64,000 nt of DNA from CAIWHR01 sp963813415 (lineage in GTDB: Bacteria; Pseudomonadota; Gammaproteobacteria; Burkholderiales; Casimicrobiaceae). The DNA is taken from positions 682,001-746,000 of the forward strand of contig CAWEYW010000009.1 of assembly GCA_963813415.1 (NCBI GenBank), written 5' to 3'. Positions 43,195 through 51,943 of the stretch are shown in pieces; position 1 is the stretch's first letter; each line of letters opens with the position of its first letter. Made by a program: the position numbers and the translations under genes. The notes beneath the pieces were generated by a model that was given only the letters and a program-made list of their open reading frames with translations, was not told where the DNA came from and ran no database searches.

Positions 43195-43683
43195 CTAGCC
43201 GCGGGCAGGCTCGGTGCGCGTTCCAGTCTGCATGGCGTCGGTCGCCGTCTGCACGGCCTGGCGAAAGCGGATGGGTTCGGCAATGAAGGCAATGGGATCC
43301 ATCGTCGAGCCGGTGCCGGTGACGATGATGGACCCGTAATTGAATACACGGCCCATCACCGTCTGTTCCACCCGAATGCTTTCCACTTTCGAAAGGTTGA
43401 GCTCGATCGTGCTGCGACGGATGAACCCGAACTTGGCGATCACCCGCCGGTCCGTCACCGCAAGCTCCGTCGCATTGCGCCGGATCAGCGCGGCCGCGAC
43501 CCAGGCAGCACCGAGTACCGAGAGCACGAGGCCCACCGGCCCCGCGTTGATGGTGAGGAACAGACCGGCCACGATCATCACGGTCCCGCCGATCAGTGAG
43601 GGAAGGATCGCGATCATGCTGACATGTCCGGAGTAAAGCAGGCGTTCCTCGGGACCGAGGATCTCGCTGAGATAGCTCTTCAT
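43195..43683 (-). CDS. Bacterial PH-domain (DUF304-like) membrane protein
   Basis: A 162-residue protein. Two close hydrophobic segments (SMIAILPSLIGGTVMIVAGL and VGLVLSVLGAAWVAAALI) are followed by a bacterial PH domain: ELAVTDRRVIAKFGFIRRST, NLSKVESIRVEQTVMGRVFN, YGSIIVTGTGST. This is the YdbS/YdbT-type arrangement. The start at 43683 (MKSYLSEILGPEERLLYSGH) matches family members. Function unknown. It is divergent from ampD. Confidence 0.88.
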   Translation of the reverse strand: MKSYLSEILGPEERLLYSGHVSMIAILPSLIGGTVMIVAGLFLTINAGPVGLVLSVLGAAWVAAALIRRNATELAVTDRRVIAKFGFIRRSTIELNLSKVESIRVEQTVMGRVFNYGSIIVTGTGSTMDPIAFIAEPIRFRQAVQTATDAMQTGTRTEPARG

Positions 43684-43874
43684 CACATGCTCCGAGGGCG
43701 ACGCTGCCGGCATGCATGATGCCGGATTGTCCACGCGCTGGGCAGCCCCACTGCGTGCCGGTGCTATCCTCCCTCACCACGAATCGAATGGAGTTGTCGC
43801 GTCATCACGATGCCGAACCTGCGCCCCAGCGGCCACGCGCCAGCCGGCAATGCCGCGCGCTCGTGTTGCTCCCC

Positions 43875-44462
43875 ATGCCACGCGTGACCATCGACTCTGC
43901 CGGTCGCGTCAACATCGCGCGGCAGGTCAATTCTCCCAATTGCGATTCGCGCCCGGACCCCGACGATGTGTGCTTGATCGTCGTGCACGGTATTTCGCTC
44001 CCGCCAGGCAGCTTCGGCGGCACGGCCATCGAGGCTTTCTTCACCAATCAGCTCGACGTGACCGCGGACCCGTACTTCGCGACCATCGCCGCGCTTCGTG
44101 TCAGCGCCCATTTCCTCATCCGCCGCGATGGCGAGCTGGTGCAGTTCGTTCCCTGCACGTTGCGCGCGTGGCATGCGGGAGCGTCGTGCTGGAGCGGACG
44201 CGAGCGCTGCAACGACTTTTCGATCGGGATCGAGCTCGAGGGTACCGATGACCTGCCATACAGCGCCGCGCAATACCGGATGCTGATCCGGCTCGTGCGC
44301 GCCCTGGCGCGGCGCTATCCCATCACCGATCTCGTGGGCCACAGCGACATCGCACCTGGGCGCAAGACGGATCCCGGTCCGGCGTTCGCCTGGGCGGCGG
44401 TGCGGGCGCGCGTGGCGCTGCCTGCGTCGGCAGCACCGGCGCCCGCTGTGCGGGATCGCTGA
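43875..44462 (+). CDS. ampD: 1,6-anhydro-N-acetylmuramyl-L-alanine amidase AmpD
   Basis: A 195-residue cytoplasmic zinc amidase that cleaves the peptide from anhydro-muropeptides during peptidoglycan recycling, which keeps beta-lactamase inducers low. The zinc ligands are visible: His38 in VCLIVVHGISLPPG, and the His and Asp in GHSDIAPGRKTDPGPAF, with the catalytic Lys between. FSIGIELEGTDDLPYSAAQY holds the catalytic Glu. The start MPRVTIDSAG matches AmpD. Its stop overlaps the start of the exonuclease gene by one base (TGATG). Confidence 0.95.
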   Translation: MPRVTIDSAGRVNIARQVNSPNCDSRPDPDDVCLIVVHGISLPPGSFGGTAIEAFFTNQLDVTADPYFATIAALRVSAHFLIRRDGELVQFVPCTLRAWHAGASCWSGRERCNDFSIGIELEGTDDLPYSAAQYRMLIRLVRALARRYPITDLVGHSDIAPGRKTDPGPAFAWAAVRARVALPASAAPAPAVRDR

Positions 44463-45511
44463 TGGAGCCGCCGGGGACAGAACACCCGCGAGGCACCCTG
44501 ACGCTCACCGAAGCGGGGCTGTATTGTCCGCCCGGCCGCTTCCATATCGATCCCTGGCGCCCCGTCGAGCGTGCGCTGATAACGCATGCACACGGCGACC
44601 ATGCGCGCGGCGGCAGTGCTGCCTATCTCGCCACGCGCGAGGGCCTGCCCCTGCTGGTCAATCGCTTGCCGGCCGATGCATCCATCGAGACGGTCGATTA
44701 CGGTGAGACCCGCCGCATCGGCGACGTCGACGTGTCGTTCCACCCGGCCGGCCACGTCCTGGGCAGCGCGCAGATACGCATCGCGCATGCCGGGCGGGTG
44801 TGGGTCGTCACAGGCGATTACAAGCTCGCGCCGGATCCCACGTGTGCGCCCTTCGAGCCGGTCCGCTGCCACGTGCTCGTCACCGAATCGACCTTCGGTC
44901 TGCCGATCTACCGTTGGGATGCCCCCGAAACCCTCATTGCCGCGATTGCCCGGTGGTGGGAAGACAATCGTGCGGACGGACAGGCCAGCGTCCTGTTCGC
45001 GTATTCGCTGGGCAAGGCACAGCGGGTACTGGCTGGACTCGCCCGGCACTATGCGGGCGCGTTCCCGGGCCCGATCTACTGCCATGGCGCCGTGGAACGC
45101 ATGAACGCGGCGTACCGGGCTGCAGGAGTGATGCTCCCGGAGACTCTCCCCGTGGCCGCAGCGCCTTTGGATACGACGTGGGCTGAGGCCCTGGTGCTCG
45201 CACCGCCGTCTGCCGGCGGGAGTCGCTGGATGCGCCGCTTCGTGCCGTTCAGCGCCGCTTTCGCCTCCGGCTGGATGGCGATCCGTGGCATGCGCCGACG
45301 GGCCAACTACGATCGCGGCTTCGCGCTGTCCGACCACGCCGATTGGGACGCGCTGAACTTGGCGATCGACGCGGCCGATCCCGAGGAAGTATGGGTAACG
45401 CACGGCTATCGCGACGAACTGGTGCGCTGGCTGAAGGCGCTCGGCCGACCGGCGCGCGCGATCGCGACCCGATTCGAAGGCGAGGACGGCGCCGGCGTGG
45501 GCGACGCCTGA
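44462..45511 (+). CDS. Ligase-associated DNA exonuclease (metallo-beta-lactamase fold)
   Basis: A 349-residue metallo-beta-lactamase / beta-CASP-type nuclease, the family normally encoded with an ATP-dependent DNA ligase. The metal motif ALITHAHGDHARGG, the His in FHPAGHVLGSAQIRI, VVTGDYKLAPDPTCAPFEPV and the late His in FALSDHADW are all present. No ligase gene is within reach in this window, though it may lie elsewhere. It is coupled to ampD by a one-base overlap. It is thought to act in DNA repair. Confidence 0.9.
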   Translation: MEPPGTEHPRGTLTLTEAGLYCPPGRFHIDPWRPVERALITHAHGDHARGGSAAYLATREGLPLLVNRLPADASIETVDYGETRRIGDVDVSFHPAGHVLGSAQIRIAHAGRVWVVTGDYKLAPDPTCAPFEPVRCHVLVTESTFGLPIYRWDAPETLIAAIARWWEDNRADGQASVLFAYSLGKAQRVLAGLARHYAGAFPGPIYCHGAVERMNAAYRAAGVMLPETLPVAAAPLDTTWAEALVLAPPSAGGSRWMRRFVPFSAAFASGWMAIRGMRRRANYDRGFALSDHADWDALNLAIDAADPEEVWVTHGYRDELVRWLKALGRPARAIATRFEGEDGAGVGDA

Positions 45512-45585
45512 TCGACCGTTCGCCGCTTCGAACCACCCTCCACGCGGCAGGGGCAGGCGCACGTGGCCGGGCCCGCGGCAGCTGA

Positions 45586-45591
45586 TATAAT
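45586..45591 (+). promoter_or_regulatory. Possible -10 box, near-leaderless promoter of yciB
   Basis: TATAAT, a perfect consensus -10, ends 8 bases before the ATG at 45600. Transcription would start at or very near the start codon, leaving no room for a ribosome binding site. The -35 region is GC-rich and does not match consensus. Confidence 0.5.
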
Positions 45592-45599
45592 GGATGGTT

Positions 45600-46133
45600 A
45601 TGCAGTTTCTGGTTGACTATTTCCCCCTCGTCCTCTTTTTCCTCGCGTTCAAGTGGCAGGGAATCTACGTTGCAACAGCGGTGGCGATCGCCGCCTCCGT
45701 CGGGCAGATCGCCTGGCTGCACTTTTCCGGCCGGCGGATCGCGCCCGTGCACTGGCTGTCGCTCGCGATCATCGCGATCTTCGGCGGCGCGACGCTGATC
45801 CTGCACGATGAGACGTTCATCAAGTGGAAGCCGACGGTGCTGTACGCGCTGTTCGGACTGACGCTGCTCGTTGGCCGCGTGGTGTTCGGCAAGAACCTGC
45901 TGGCCGGGCTGATGAAGGGCATCGAGCTGCCGGATCCGGTATGGGCCGGCCTCACCTGGGCGTGGGTCGCCTTCTTCGGGTTCATGGCCGTGGCGAACTG
46001 GTACGTCGCGTTCCACTACCCGCTCGAGACGTGGGTGAATTTCAAGGTGTGGGGCGGGATCGGCCTGTTCCTGCTGTTTGCTGTCGCCCAAGGGGCGGTG
46101 CTGGCGCGGTACGTGGTCGAGGAAGCACCATGA
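45600..46133 (+). CDS. yciB: Septation protein A / intracellular septation protein YciB
   Basis: A 177-residue inner-membrane protein needed for normal septation and envelope integrity in E. coli and Shigella. MQFLVDYFPLVLFFLAFKWQ, GIYVATAVAIAASVGQIAWL, and FIKWKPTVLYALFGLTLLVG are typical; five hydrophobic segments are visible. The start matches E. coli YciB; an ATG two codons earlier is possible. A consensus TATAAT lies immediately upstream. It overlaps bolA by four bases (ATGA) and heads the run yciB-bolA-parvulin. Confidence 0.92.
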   Translation: MQFLVDYFPLVLFFLAFKWQGIYVATAVAIAASVGQIAWLHFSGRRIAPVHWLSLAIIAIFGGATLILHDETFIKWKPTVLYALFGLTLLVGRVVFGKNLLAGLMKGIELPDPVWAGLTWAWVAFFGFMAVANWYVAFHYPLETWVNFKVWGGIGLFLLFAVAQGAVLARYVVEEAP

Positions 46134-46402
46134 TCGATGTCACTGCCGTGTTGCGCGAGCGCCTGGAGGGGCTCGATCCTGCCGTTCTGGAGATTCACGA
46201 TGATGGTGCCCAGCACGTCGGCCACGCGGGAGCGGCCAACGGCGGGCGGCACTTTTCCGTGCTGATCGTGTCTCAGGCCTTCTCCGGGTTGCCCCGGGTG
46301 AAGCGGCACGAGCGCATCTACCGCCAGGTAGGCGATCTGTTGCCGCATCCCATCCATGCGCTCTCCATCAGGGCGCTGGCCCCAGAAGAACTCCCGTCCT
46401 GA
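46130..46402 (+). CDS. BolA family protein
   Basis: A 90-residue BolA/IbaG-type protein. VLRERLEGLDPAVLEIHDD and the loop GGRHFSVLIVSQAFSGLPRV lead to the signature KRHERIYRQVGDLLPHPIHA with its conserved His; these residues bind iron-sulfur clusters together with monothiol glutaredoxins. The ending ALSIRALAPEEL is typical. The start overlaps the yciB stop. The parvulin gene follows after 44 bases. Confidence 0.94.
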   Translation: MIDVTAVLRERLEGLDPAVLEIHDDGAQHVGHAGAANGGRHFSVLIVSQAFSGLPRVKRHERIYRQVGDLLPHPIHALSIRALAPEELPS

Positions 46403-46446
46403 CACGAAGCTTCCGCTTCATTCATAACCCCAGAGGATCCATTCTC

Positions 46447-47301
46447 ATGACCAAGCATTCCATCGTACTGGCCGTCTTCAGCGCGACACTCGCGCTCGGC
46501 GGCATTTCGCAGGCCGGCGCACAGGGCCCTGCCGCCAAGGGCGCCACCAAGGGCGGCAGCGCTCCCACCGCGGCAGCGCCGTCCGGGGCCGCGGCCGCGC
46601 CGGCGGGCTCCGGCAAGGAGCTGTTCGCGAAGCCGCAATTCGATTTCCTCCTGAAGGAGCGCCTTGCCGCAGGCCAGCCGGACACCCCCGAGCTGCGCAA
46701 CGCGATCCGCGACGAGCTCAACACGCGCGAGCTGCTGGCCCGTGAAGCGAAGAAGAAAGGCCTCGACAAGAACCCCGACGTCAAGACGCAGATGGACCTC
46801 GCCGCGCAGACCGTGCTGGTCCGGGCGCAGGTCGCCGACTGGGCGAAGGCGAACCCGGTTTCCGACGCAGCCCTGCACAAGGAATACGACACGATCAAGG
46901 CGCAGCTCGGCGACAAGGAATACAAGGTCCGCCACATCCTCGTCGACAAGGAAGACGAGGCGAAGGAGATCATCGCCGCGTTGCAGAAGGGCGAGAAGTT
47001 CGAGAAGCTCGCCGAGCGCTCCAAGGATCCAGGTTCCAAGGCGAATGGCGGTGACCTCGACTGGAACGCGCCGGCCAATTTCGTGAAGCCGTTCTCGGAC
47101 GCGATGGTGAAGCTCGAGAAGGGCAAGTTCACCACCCAACCGGTACAGACACAATTCGGCTGGCACGTGATCAAGCTCGACGACACGCGCGATGCGAAGA
47201 TCCCGACGTTCGAAGAGGTGAAGCCGCAGCTCACGCAGCGCCTGCAGGGACAGCATCTCGACGCGTACTTCCGCGACCTGCGCGCCAAGAACGGCATGTA
47301 A
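46447..47301 (+). CDS. Periplasmic peptidyl-prolyl cis-trans isomerase, parvulin type
   Basis: A 284-residue folding factor. The signal peptide MTKHSIVLAVFSATLALGGI ends near AGAQG, followed by a Gly/Ala linker, an N-terminal SurA-like helical part, and a parvulin domain: VRHILVDKEDEAKEIIAALQ, SKDPGSKANGGDLDW, VQTQFGWHVIKLDDTRD, with the catalytic His/Phe positions. It probably folds outer-membrane proteins. A strong terminator follows at 47331. It is the last gene of the yciB-bolA run. Confidence 0.94.
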   Translation: MTKHSIVLAVFSATLALGGISQAGAQGPAAKGATKGGSAPTAAAPSGAAAAPAGSGKELFAKPQFDFLLKERLAAGQPDTPELRNAIRDELNTRELLAREAKKKGLDKNPDVKTQMDLAAQTVLVRAQVADWAKANPVSDAALHKEYDTIKAQLGDKEYKVRHILVDKEDEAKEIIAALQKGEKFEKLAERSKDPGSKANGGDLDWNAPANFVKPFSDAMVKLEKGKFTTQPVQTQFGWHVIKLDDTRDAKIPTFEEVKPQLTQRLQGQHLDAYFRDLRAKNGM

Positions 47302-47330
47302 GCAGCAAGCGGCAGGCAGGTGCAATGCAG

Positions 47331-47359
47331 AAGGGCAGACACGCGTCTGCCCTTTTTTT
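47331..47359 (+). terminator. Rho-independent terminator after the parvulin gene
   Basis: AAGGGCAGAC and GTCTGCCCTT form a perfect 10-base stem with the loop ACGC, followed by a T-run (TTTTT). It ends the yciB-bolA-parvulin transcript. Confidence 0.9.
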
Positions 47360-47550
47360 CGCGCGTCCGACGCGATGGCGGAACACCCCCGCCCAATGCT
47401 TCGCGCGCGGCGAGGCCCTGCCCGCGCGACGCCTTCTTCGGTTATGCTTACGCGCCGTCAAGGCAAGCGGACGAAAGATCCGCGCCAGCATGCGTGACTC
47501 GCGTCGAGTCCGCCACCCAACTGCCAAGTGAGTGCGAAGTGAGGAGATCT

Positions 47551-48012
47551 ATGGCGAGCATCCGCCACCCGAAGGATTTTGCCGCCGGGCTCATGTTCAT
47601 GGGTTTCGGCATATTCGATCTGGTGATCGCGTCCGGCTATCCGCTGGGCACCGCGGCGCGCATGGGGCCGGGCTATTTCCCGCTCATCCTCGGCATCCTG
47701 CTGATCATTTTCGGCGCGGTCCTCACGTTGCGCTCACTGCGCCTGCACGGTGAGCCGATCCGCTTCGGATCGCTCACGAGACCGGCGATCGTGCTTGGCT
47801 CCGTGGTGCTGTTCGGCCTCATCGTGCCGTACGCCGGCCTCGTCGTGTCGACCCTGGTGCTGATCATGGTGTCCAGCTTCGCAAGTCCGGAATTTCGCTG
47901 GAAGGAAGCCTTCTTCAGCGGCGTGGTGCTAGCGCTCATCGCGGTGCTCGGCTTCGTGTGGGGACTCGGCCTGCAGTTCTCGATATGGCCGACCTTCCTC
48001 GGGGGTGCCTGA
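47551..48012 (+). CDS. Tripartite tricarboxylate transporter small subunit TctB
   Basis: A 153-residue four-segment membrane protein of the TctB family. MASIRHPKDFAAGLMFMGFG, MGPGYFPLILGILLIIFGAV and the last segment LALIAVLGFVWGLGLQFSIW are typical. GAGGAGATCT precedes the ATG. Its stop overlaps the TctA start (TGATG), so both are made together. It forms the transporter with TctA and a periplasmic receptor (TctC), but no tctC is found in the window. Confidence 0.92.
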   Translation: MASIRHPKDFAAGLMFMGFGIFDLVIASGYPLGTAARMGPGYFPLILGILLIIFGAVLTLRSLRLHGEPIRFGSLTRPAIVLGSVVLFGLIVPYAGLVVSTLVLIMVSSFASPEFRWKEAFFSGVVLALIAVLGFVWGLGLQFSIWPTFLGGA

Positions 48013-49517
48013 TGGATCTCTTTCACAACCTCGCAACGGGGTTCGGCGTCGCACTTACGCTGGCGAATCTCTGGTATGCGTTCGTCGGCTGCCTGCTCGG
48101 GACCCTGATCGGCGTGCTGCCCGGGATCGGGCCGGTGGCGACCATCGCCATGCTGCTGCCGATCACCTACGCGCTGCAGCCGGTCGCCGCCCTGATCATG
48201 CTCGCGGGGATCTATTACGGCGCGCAATACGGCGGCTCGACGACTTCGATCCTCGTGAACCTGCCCGGCGAAGCGTCGTCGGCCGTTACCTGCCTCGACG
48301 GTTACCAGATGGCACGCAAGGGTCGCGCCGGTGCGGCCCTCACGATCGCTGCACTGGGATCGTTCTTTGCAGGCTGCGTCGGCACCGTGCTCGTCGCCGC
48401 GTTCGCGGCGCCGATGTCCGAGCTGGCACTCAAGTTCGGTCCGGCCGAATACTTTTCCCTGATGGTGCTTGGCATGATCGGCGCCGTGGTGCTCGCGCAC
48501 GGCTCCCTCCTCAAGGCCATTGCAATGATCGTGCTCGGCCTGCTGCTGGGCATCGTCGGCACCGACGTCAACTCGGGACTTGCGCGATTCTCGTTCGGTA
48601 TACCGGAACTGACGGACGGGATCGGCACGGCCGTCGTCGCCATGGGACTGTTCGGTTTCGCGGAAATCCTGGTCAATCTCGAGCAGAAAAGCGACCGCTC
48701 GGTCCTTCACCAGAAGATCACCTCACTGATGCCCAACCGGGATGAGTTCCGGCGCTCGCTGCCGGCTGCCCTGCGTGGCACGGCGATCGGCTCGGCGCTG
48801 GGCATTCTTCCCGGCGGCGGTGCGCTGCTCGCATCGTTCGCCGCGTACGGCCTCGAAAAGAAGGTCTCGAAACACCCCGAGAAGTTTGGAACGGGCATGG
48901 TCGAAGGGGTCGCCGGCCCGGAGTCAGCGAACAATGCCGCGGCGCAAACATCGTTCATTCCGCTGCTGACCCTGGGCATCCCGCCCAATGCGGTCATGGC
49001 GCTGATGGTGGGTGCGATGACCATCCACAACATCCAGCCGGGTCCGCAGGTGATGACGTCCAATCCGGAGCTGTTCTGGGGGCTGATCGTCAGCATGTGG
49101 CTCGGCAATCTCATGCTGGTCGTGCTGAATCTTCCCATGATCGGCATGTGGATCAAGCTGCTGACGGTGCCGTATCGCATGCTGTATCCCGCGATCCTGC
49201 TGTTTTGCTGCATCGGCGTGTTCAGCCTCAACAACAGCACCTTCGACGTGTACACGACCGCATTCTTCGGGCTGGTCGGCTACTTTTTCATCAAGCTCGA
49301 ATGCGAGCCGGCGCCGATGATCCTGGGCTACGTGCTCGGACCGCTGATGGAGGAGAACCTGCGCCGCGCCATGCTGCTCTCGCGCGGGGATCCGACGGTG
49401 TTCTTCAGCCGCCCGATCTCGCTCGTCATGCTGGTCCTTGCCGCAATGCTTCTCGCGACGTTCATTCTTCCGGCCTTCCGCAAGAAACGCGAGGAAGTGT
49501 TCGTCGAGGAAACGTAA
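48012..49517 (+). CDS. Tripartite tricarboxylate transporter large permease TctA
   Basis: A 501-residue membrane protein of the TctA family with about 11-12 segments. The signature YGAQYGGSTTSILVNLPGEA and the second-half repeat FIPLLTLGIPPNAVMALMVG are intact, as is CLDGYQMARKGRAGAAL. It transports a carboxylate such as citrate or an aromatic acid, driven by an ion gradient; the substrate depends on the receptor, which is absent here. A gamma-glutamyltransferase gene follows 27 bases downstream, suggesting that the carried compound could be a gamma-glutamyl or related acid. That link is inference. Confidence 0.94.
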   Translation: MDLFHNLATGFGVALTLANLWYAFVGCLLGTLIGVLPGIGPVATIAMLLPITYALQPVAALIMLAGIYYGAQYGGSTTSILVNLPGEASSAVTCLDGYQMARKGRAGAALTIAALGSFFAGCVGTVLVAAFAAPMSELALKFGPAEYFSLMVLGMIGAVVLAHGSLLKAIAMIVLGLLLGIVGTDVNSGLARFSFGIPELTDGIGTAVVAMGLFGFAEILVNLEQKSDRSVLHQKITSLMPNRDEFRRSLPAALRGTAIGSALGILPGGGALLASFAAYGLEKKVSKHPEKFGTGMVEGVAGPESANNAAAQTSFIPLLTLGIPPNAVMALMVGAMTIHNIQPGPQVMTSNPELFWGLIVSMWLGNLMLVVLNLPMIGMWIKLLTVPYRMLYPAILLFCCIGVFSLNNSTFDVYTTAFFGLVGYFFIKLECEPAPMILGYVLGPLMEENLRRAMLLSRGDPTVFFSRPISLVMLVLAAMLLATFILPAFRKKREEVFVEET

Positions 49518-49544
49518 TGCGGTTCACCCCTGCGCAGGAATGAC

Positions 49545-51170
49545 ATGACCGACGTTCGAGCGACGAATTCGCCAGGCAGCAACCGGCGCTTCAGCGGGGC
49601 GCTGCCCTACCCTTCGCGCCGCCAGCCGCTGTTCGCGCGCAACATCGTGGCGACGTCGCAGCCTCTTGCAGTGCAGGCCGGCGTCGCGATGCTGCAGCGT
49701 GGCGGGAACGCGGTCGATGCCGCGCTGGCAGCCGCGATGGCCCTCACGATCGTAGAGCCCTGCAGCAACGGAATCGGCAGCGATCTCTTCGCGATCGTGT
49801 GGGATGGCCGCGAGCTCGCGGGACTCAATGCGTCCGGGCGCGCGCCCGCCGCAGTCACGCCAGCACGCTATTCGGGGCAGCGCGCCATTCCGGAGCGCAG
49901 CTGGGAAGCGGTGACGATCCCAGGCGCCGTTTCCGGGTGGGCGGCGTTGTCGCAGCGGTTCGGCCGGTTGCCATTCGATGCGCTGTTCGCACCGGCGATC
50001 CACTACGCGCGCGACGGTTACCACGTGTCGCCGACGGTGGCCGAGAAGTGGGCCGCTGCGGTCGCCGTGATGCCGAAGCATCTCGGCTTCCCCGAGCACT
50101 TCCTGCCGCGCGGACGTGCGCCGCAGCCGGGCGAGCTGTTCGCCAGCCCCGATATGGCGAGAACTCTGCAACGCATCGCCGAAACGGCAGGCAATGCCTT
50201 CTACCGCGGCGAGCTCGCCGAGGCGATGGTTGCGCATGCGCGGGCGAACGGCGCAGCGCATGCGCTCGAGGATTTTGCGCAGCATACGGTTGATTGGGTC
50301 ACGCCCCTCGCCGCCGATTACCGCGATGCGACCGTGCACGAGATTCCGCCCAATGGCCAGGGCATTGCCGCGCAGATGGCACTGGGGATCCTGCGCTCCT
50401 TCGATCTCGCCTCGCTGCCGCCGGATTCGGTTGCCAGCCAGCATCTGCAGATCGAGGCGATGAAACTCGCGTTCGCCGACGTCTATCGGTACGTCAGCGA
50501 TCCCCGGACGATGCCGATCGCGCCGGCGGGGCTGCTTGATCCGGATTACCTCGCGTCGCGCGCTCGGCTCATCGATCCGCAGCGGGCGCAGGATTTCGGG
50601 CCCGGCGATCCGCCGCGCGGCGGCACGGTGTACATGTGCGCCGCCGATGCGGACGGCATGATGGTGTCGCTGATCCAGTCCAACTACATGGGATTCGGAT
50701 CCGGCGTCGTCGTGCCGGGGACCGGGATCAGCCTGCAGAACCGCGGCGCCGGCTTCTCCCTGCAGCCGGGACATCCCAATGAAATCGCCGGCGGCAAGCG
50801 GCCGTTCCACACCATCATCCCGGGTTTCCTCACCGAGAATGGCGCGCCGCTCGCGGCGTTCGGTGTCATGGGCGGACCGATCCAGCCGCCCGGCCACGTG
50901 CAGACGCTCGTGCGACTGCTCGATTACGGCATGAACCCGCAAGCCGCGCTGGACGCGCCGCGGTGGAAATGCAATGGCGGACTGTCGATCGATCTCGAGC
51001 CGTCGGCAAGCGCGGAATTGCGCGAGGGTCTCATCGCGCTCGGCCACCAGATCAAGGCCGTCGAGGACTCCTACATGGATTTCGGCGCCGGCCAGTTCAT
51101 CGTGAGAACTGCTGACGGCTATATCGGCGCATCGGATCCGCGGCGGGACGGCTACGCCGGCGGCTTCTGA
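49545..51170 (+). CDS. Gamma-glutamyltransferase family protein
   Basis: A 541-residue Ntn-hydrolase of the gamma-glutamyltransferase family. It begins after AGGAATGAC. LQRGGNAVDAALAAAMALTI and NGIGSDLFAIVWDG are conserved large-subunit motifs. Self-cleavage would expose Thr361 (GGTVYMCAADADGMMVSLI). The ending GGLSIDLEPSASAELR and GASDPRRDGYAGG is typical of the family. No signal peptide is visible, unlike E. coli Ggt, so it is probably cytoplasmic. It lies 27 bases after tctA and may handle an imported gamma-glutamyl compound; the substrate is unknown. Confidence 0.92.
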   Translation: MTDVRATNSPGSNRRFSGALPYPSRRQPLFARNIVATSQPLAVQAGVAMLQRGGNAVDAALAAAMALTIVEPCSNGIGSDLFAIVWDGRELAGLNASGRAPAAVTPARYSGQRAIPERSWEAVTIPGAVSGWAALSQRFGRLPFDALFAPAIHYARDGYHVSPTVAEKWAAAVAVMPKHLGFPEHFLPRGRAPQPGELFASPDMARTLQRIAETAGNAFYRGELAEAMVAHARANGAAHALEDFAQHTVDWVTPLAADYRDATVHEIPPNGQGIAAQMALGILRSFDLASLPPDSVASQHLQIEAMKLAFADVYRYVSDPRTMPIAPAGLLDPDYLASRARLIDPQRAQDFGPGDPPRGGTVYMCAADADGMMVSLIQSNYMGFGSGVVVPGTGISLQNRGAGFSLQPGHPNEIAGGKRPFHTIIPGFLTENGAPLAAFGVMGGPIQPPGHVQTLVRLLDYGMNPQAALDAPRWKCNGGLSIDLEPSASAELREGLIALGHQIKAVEDSYMDFGAGQFIVRTADGYIGASDPRRDGYAGGF

Positions 51171-51176
51171 CGCCGG

Positions 51177-51794
51177 TTACGAACCTTTCCGGGCCTTGAG
51201 CTCGGAGAGCGGCAGCAACTCCGGCAATGCGATCCGCTTCCGATCGGGCTCGGGTGCGCTGAGCGGCGCGGTGACCTGCATGGTGGCGAGACAGCGCACC
51301 GTGAGGTCCTGGTAGCTCCGCGTACCTTCGATCTTCCACGCCAGCTCGTCTGCGGTGAGCTCGCGCACCACGCGCGCCGGCATGCCGGCCGCCAGCATGC
51401 GCGGCGGGATCACCATGCCGGCCTTCACGAAGGCCATCGCCGCAACGATGGCGGATTCGCCGACGACGGCATTGTCATTCACGACGGCATTCATGCCCAC
51501 GAGCGCGTTGCGGCGTACGGTGCAGCCATGCAGCACCGCGCCGTGGCCGATGTGACCGTTCTCCTCGATGATGGTGTCGGTGCCCGGAAAGCCATGCAAT
51601 ACGCACGCGTCCTGCACGTTGGAGCCGGTGCGAAGCTCGAGTCGTCCGAAATCGCCGCGCAGACTCGCGGCGGGGCCGACGTAACAGCCGGGGCCGATGA
51701 TCACGTCACCGATCAGTGCAGCCGTGGGATGCACGAACGCGGTCGGGTCGACCACGGGCGTCACGCCGTTAATGGCATAGACCTGCAGCTTCAT
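51177..51794 (-). CDS. Gamma-carbonic anhydrase family protein (PaaY/CaiE-like)
   Basis: A 205-residue left-handed beta-helix protein. Hexapeptide repeats (AALIGDVIIGPGCYVGPAAS; LRGDFGRLELRTGSNVQDAC) and the three metal-binding His in VLHGFPGTD, GHIGHGAVLHGC identify the gamma-carbonic anhydrase fold; PaaY is the closest in length and ending. PaaY is a thioesterase linked to phenylacetate breakdown, but no paa genes are seen. The start overlaps the stop of a 50-residue lipoprotein frame (ATGA), which is coupled in turn to purL. Confidence 0.9.
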   Translation of the reverse strand: MKLQVYAINGVTPVVDPTAFVHPTAALIGDVIIGPGCYVGPAASLRGDFGRLELRTGSNVQDACVLHGFPGTDTIIEENGHIGHGAVLHGCTVRRNALVGMNAVVNDNAVVGESAIVAAMAFVKAGMVIPPRMLAAGMPARVVRELTADELAWKIEGTRSYQDLTVRCLATMQVTAPLSAPEPDRKRIALPELLPLSELKARKGS

Positions 51795-51943
51795 GGTGTC
51801 GGATCCTTCGCCGGTACGGCATTGATGCGGTCTTGCAGCGCACTCGGTGGGATGGCGACGTCCGTCACGTTGGCGAACATGCAGCCGGAAAGTGCAGCAC
51901 TCATGGCCGCGACTGCCACCGCAGGCGAGCCTCGCAACATCAT
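51791..51943 (-). CDS. Small lipoprotein between purL and the carbonic anhydrase gene
   Basis: A 50-residue protein with MMLRGSPAVAVAAMSAALSG followed by C at the lipobox LSGC. The mature peptide (about 29 residues) is short: MFANVTDVAIPPSALQDRIN. The start overlaps the purL stop (ATGATG) and the stop overlaps the start of the carbonic anhydrase gene, so all three are translationally coupled. I recognise no family. The tight coupling is what supports it as a real gene. Confidence 0.6.
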   Translation of the reverse strand: MMLRGSPAVAVAAMSAALSGCMFANVTDVAIPPSALQDRINAVPAKDPTP

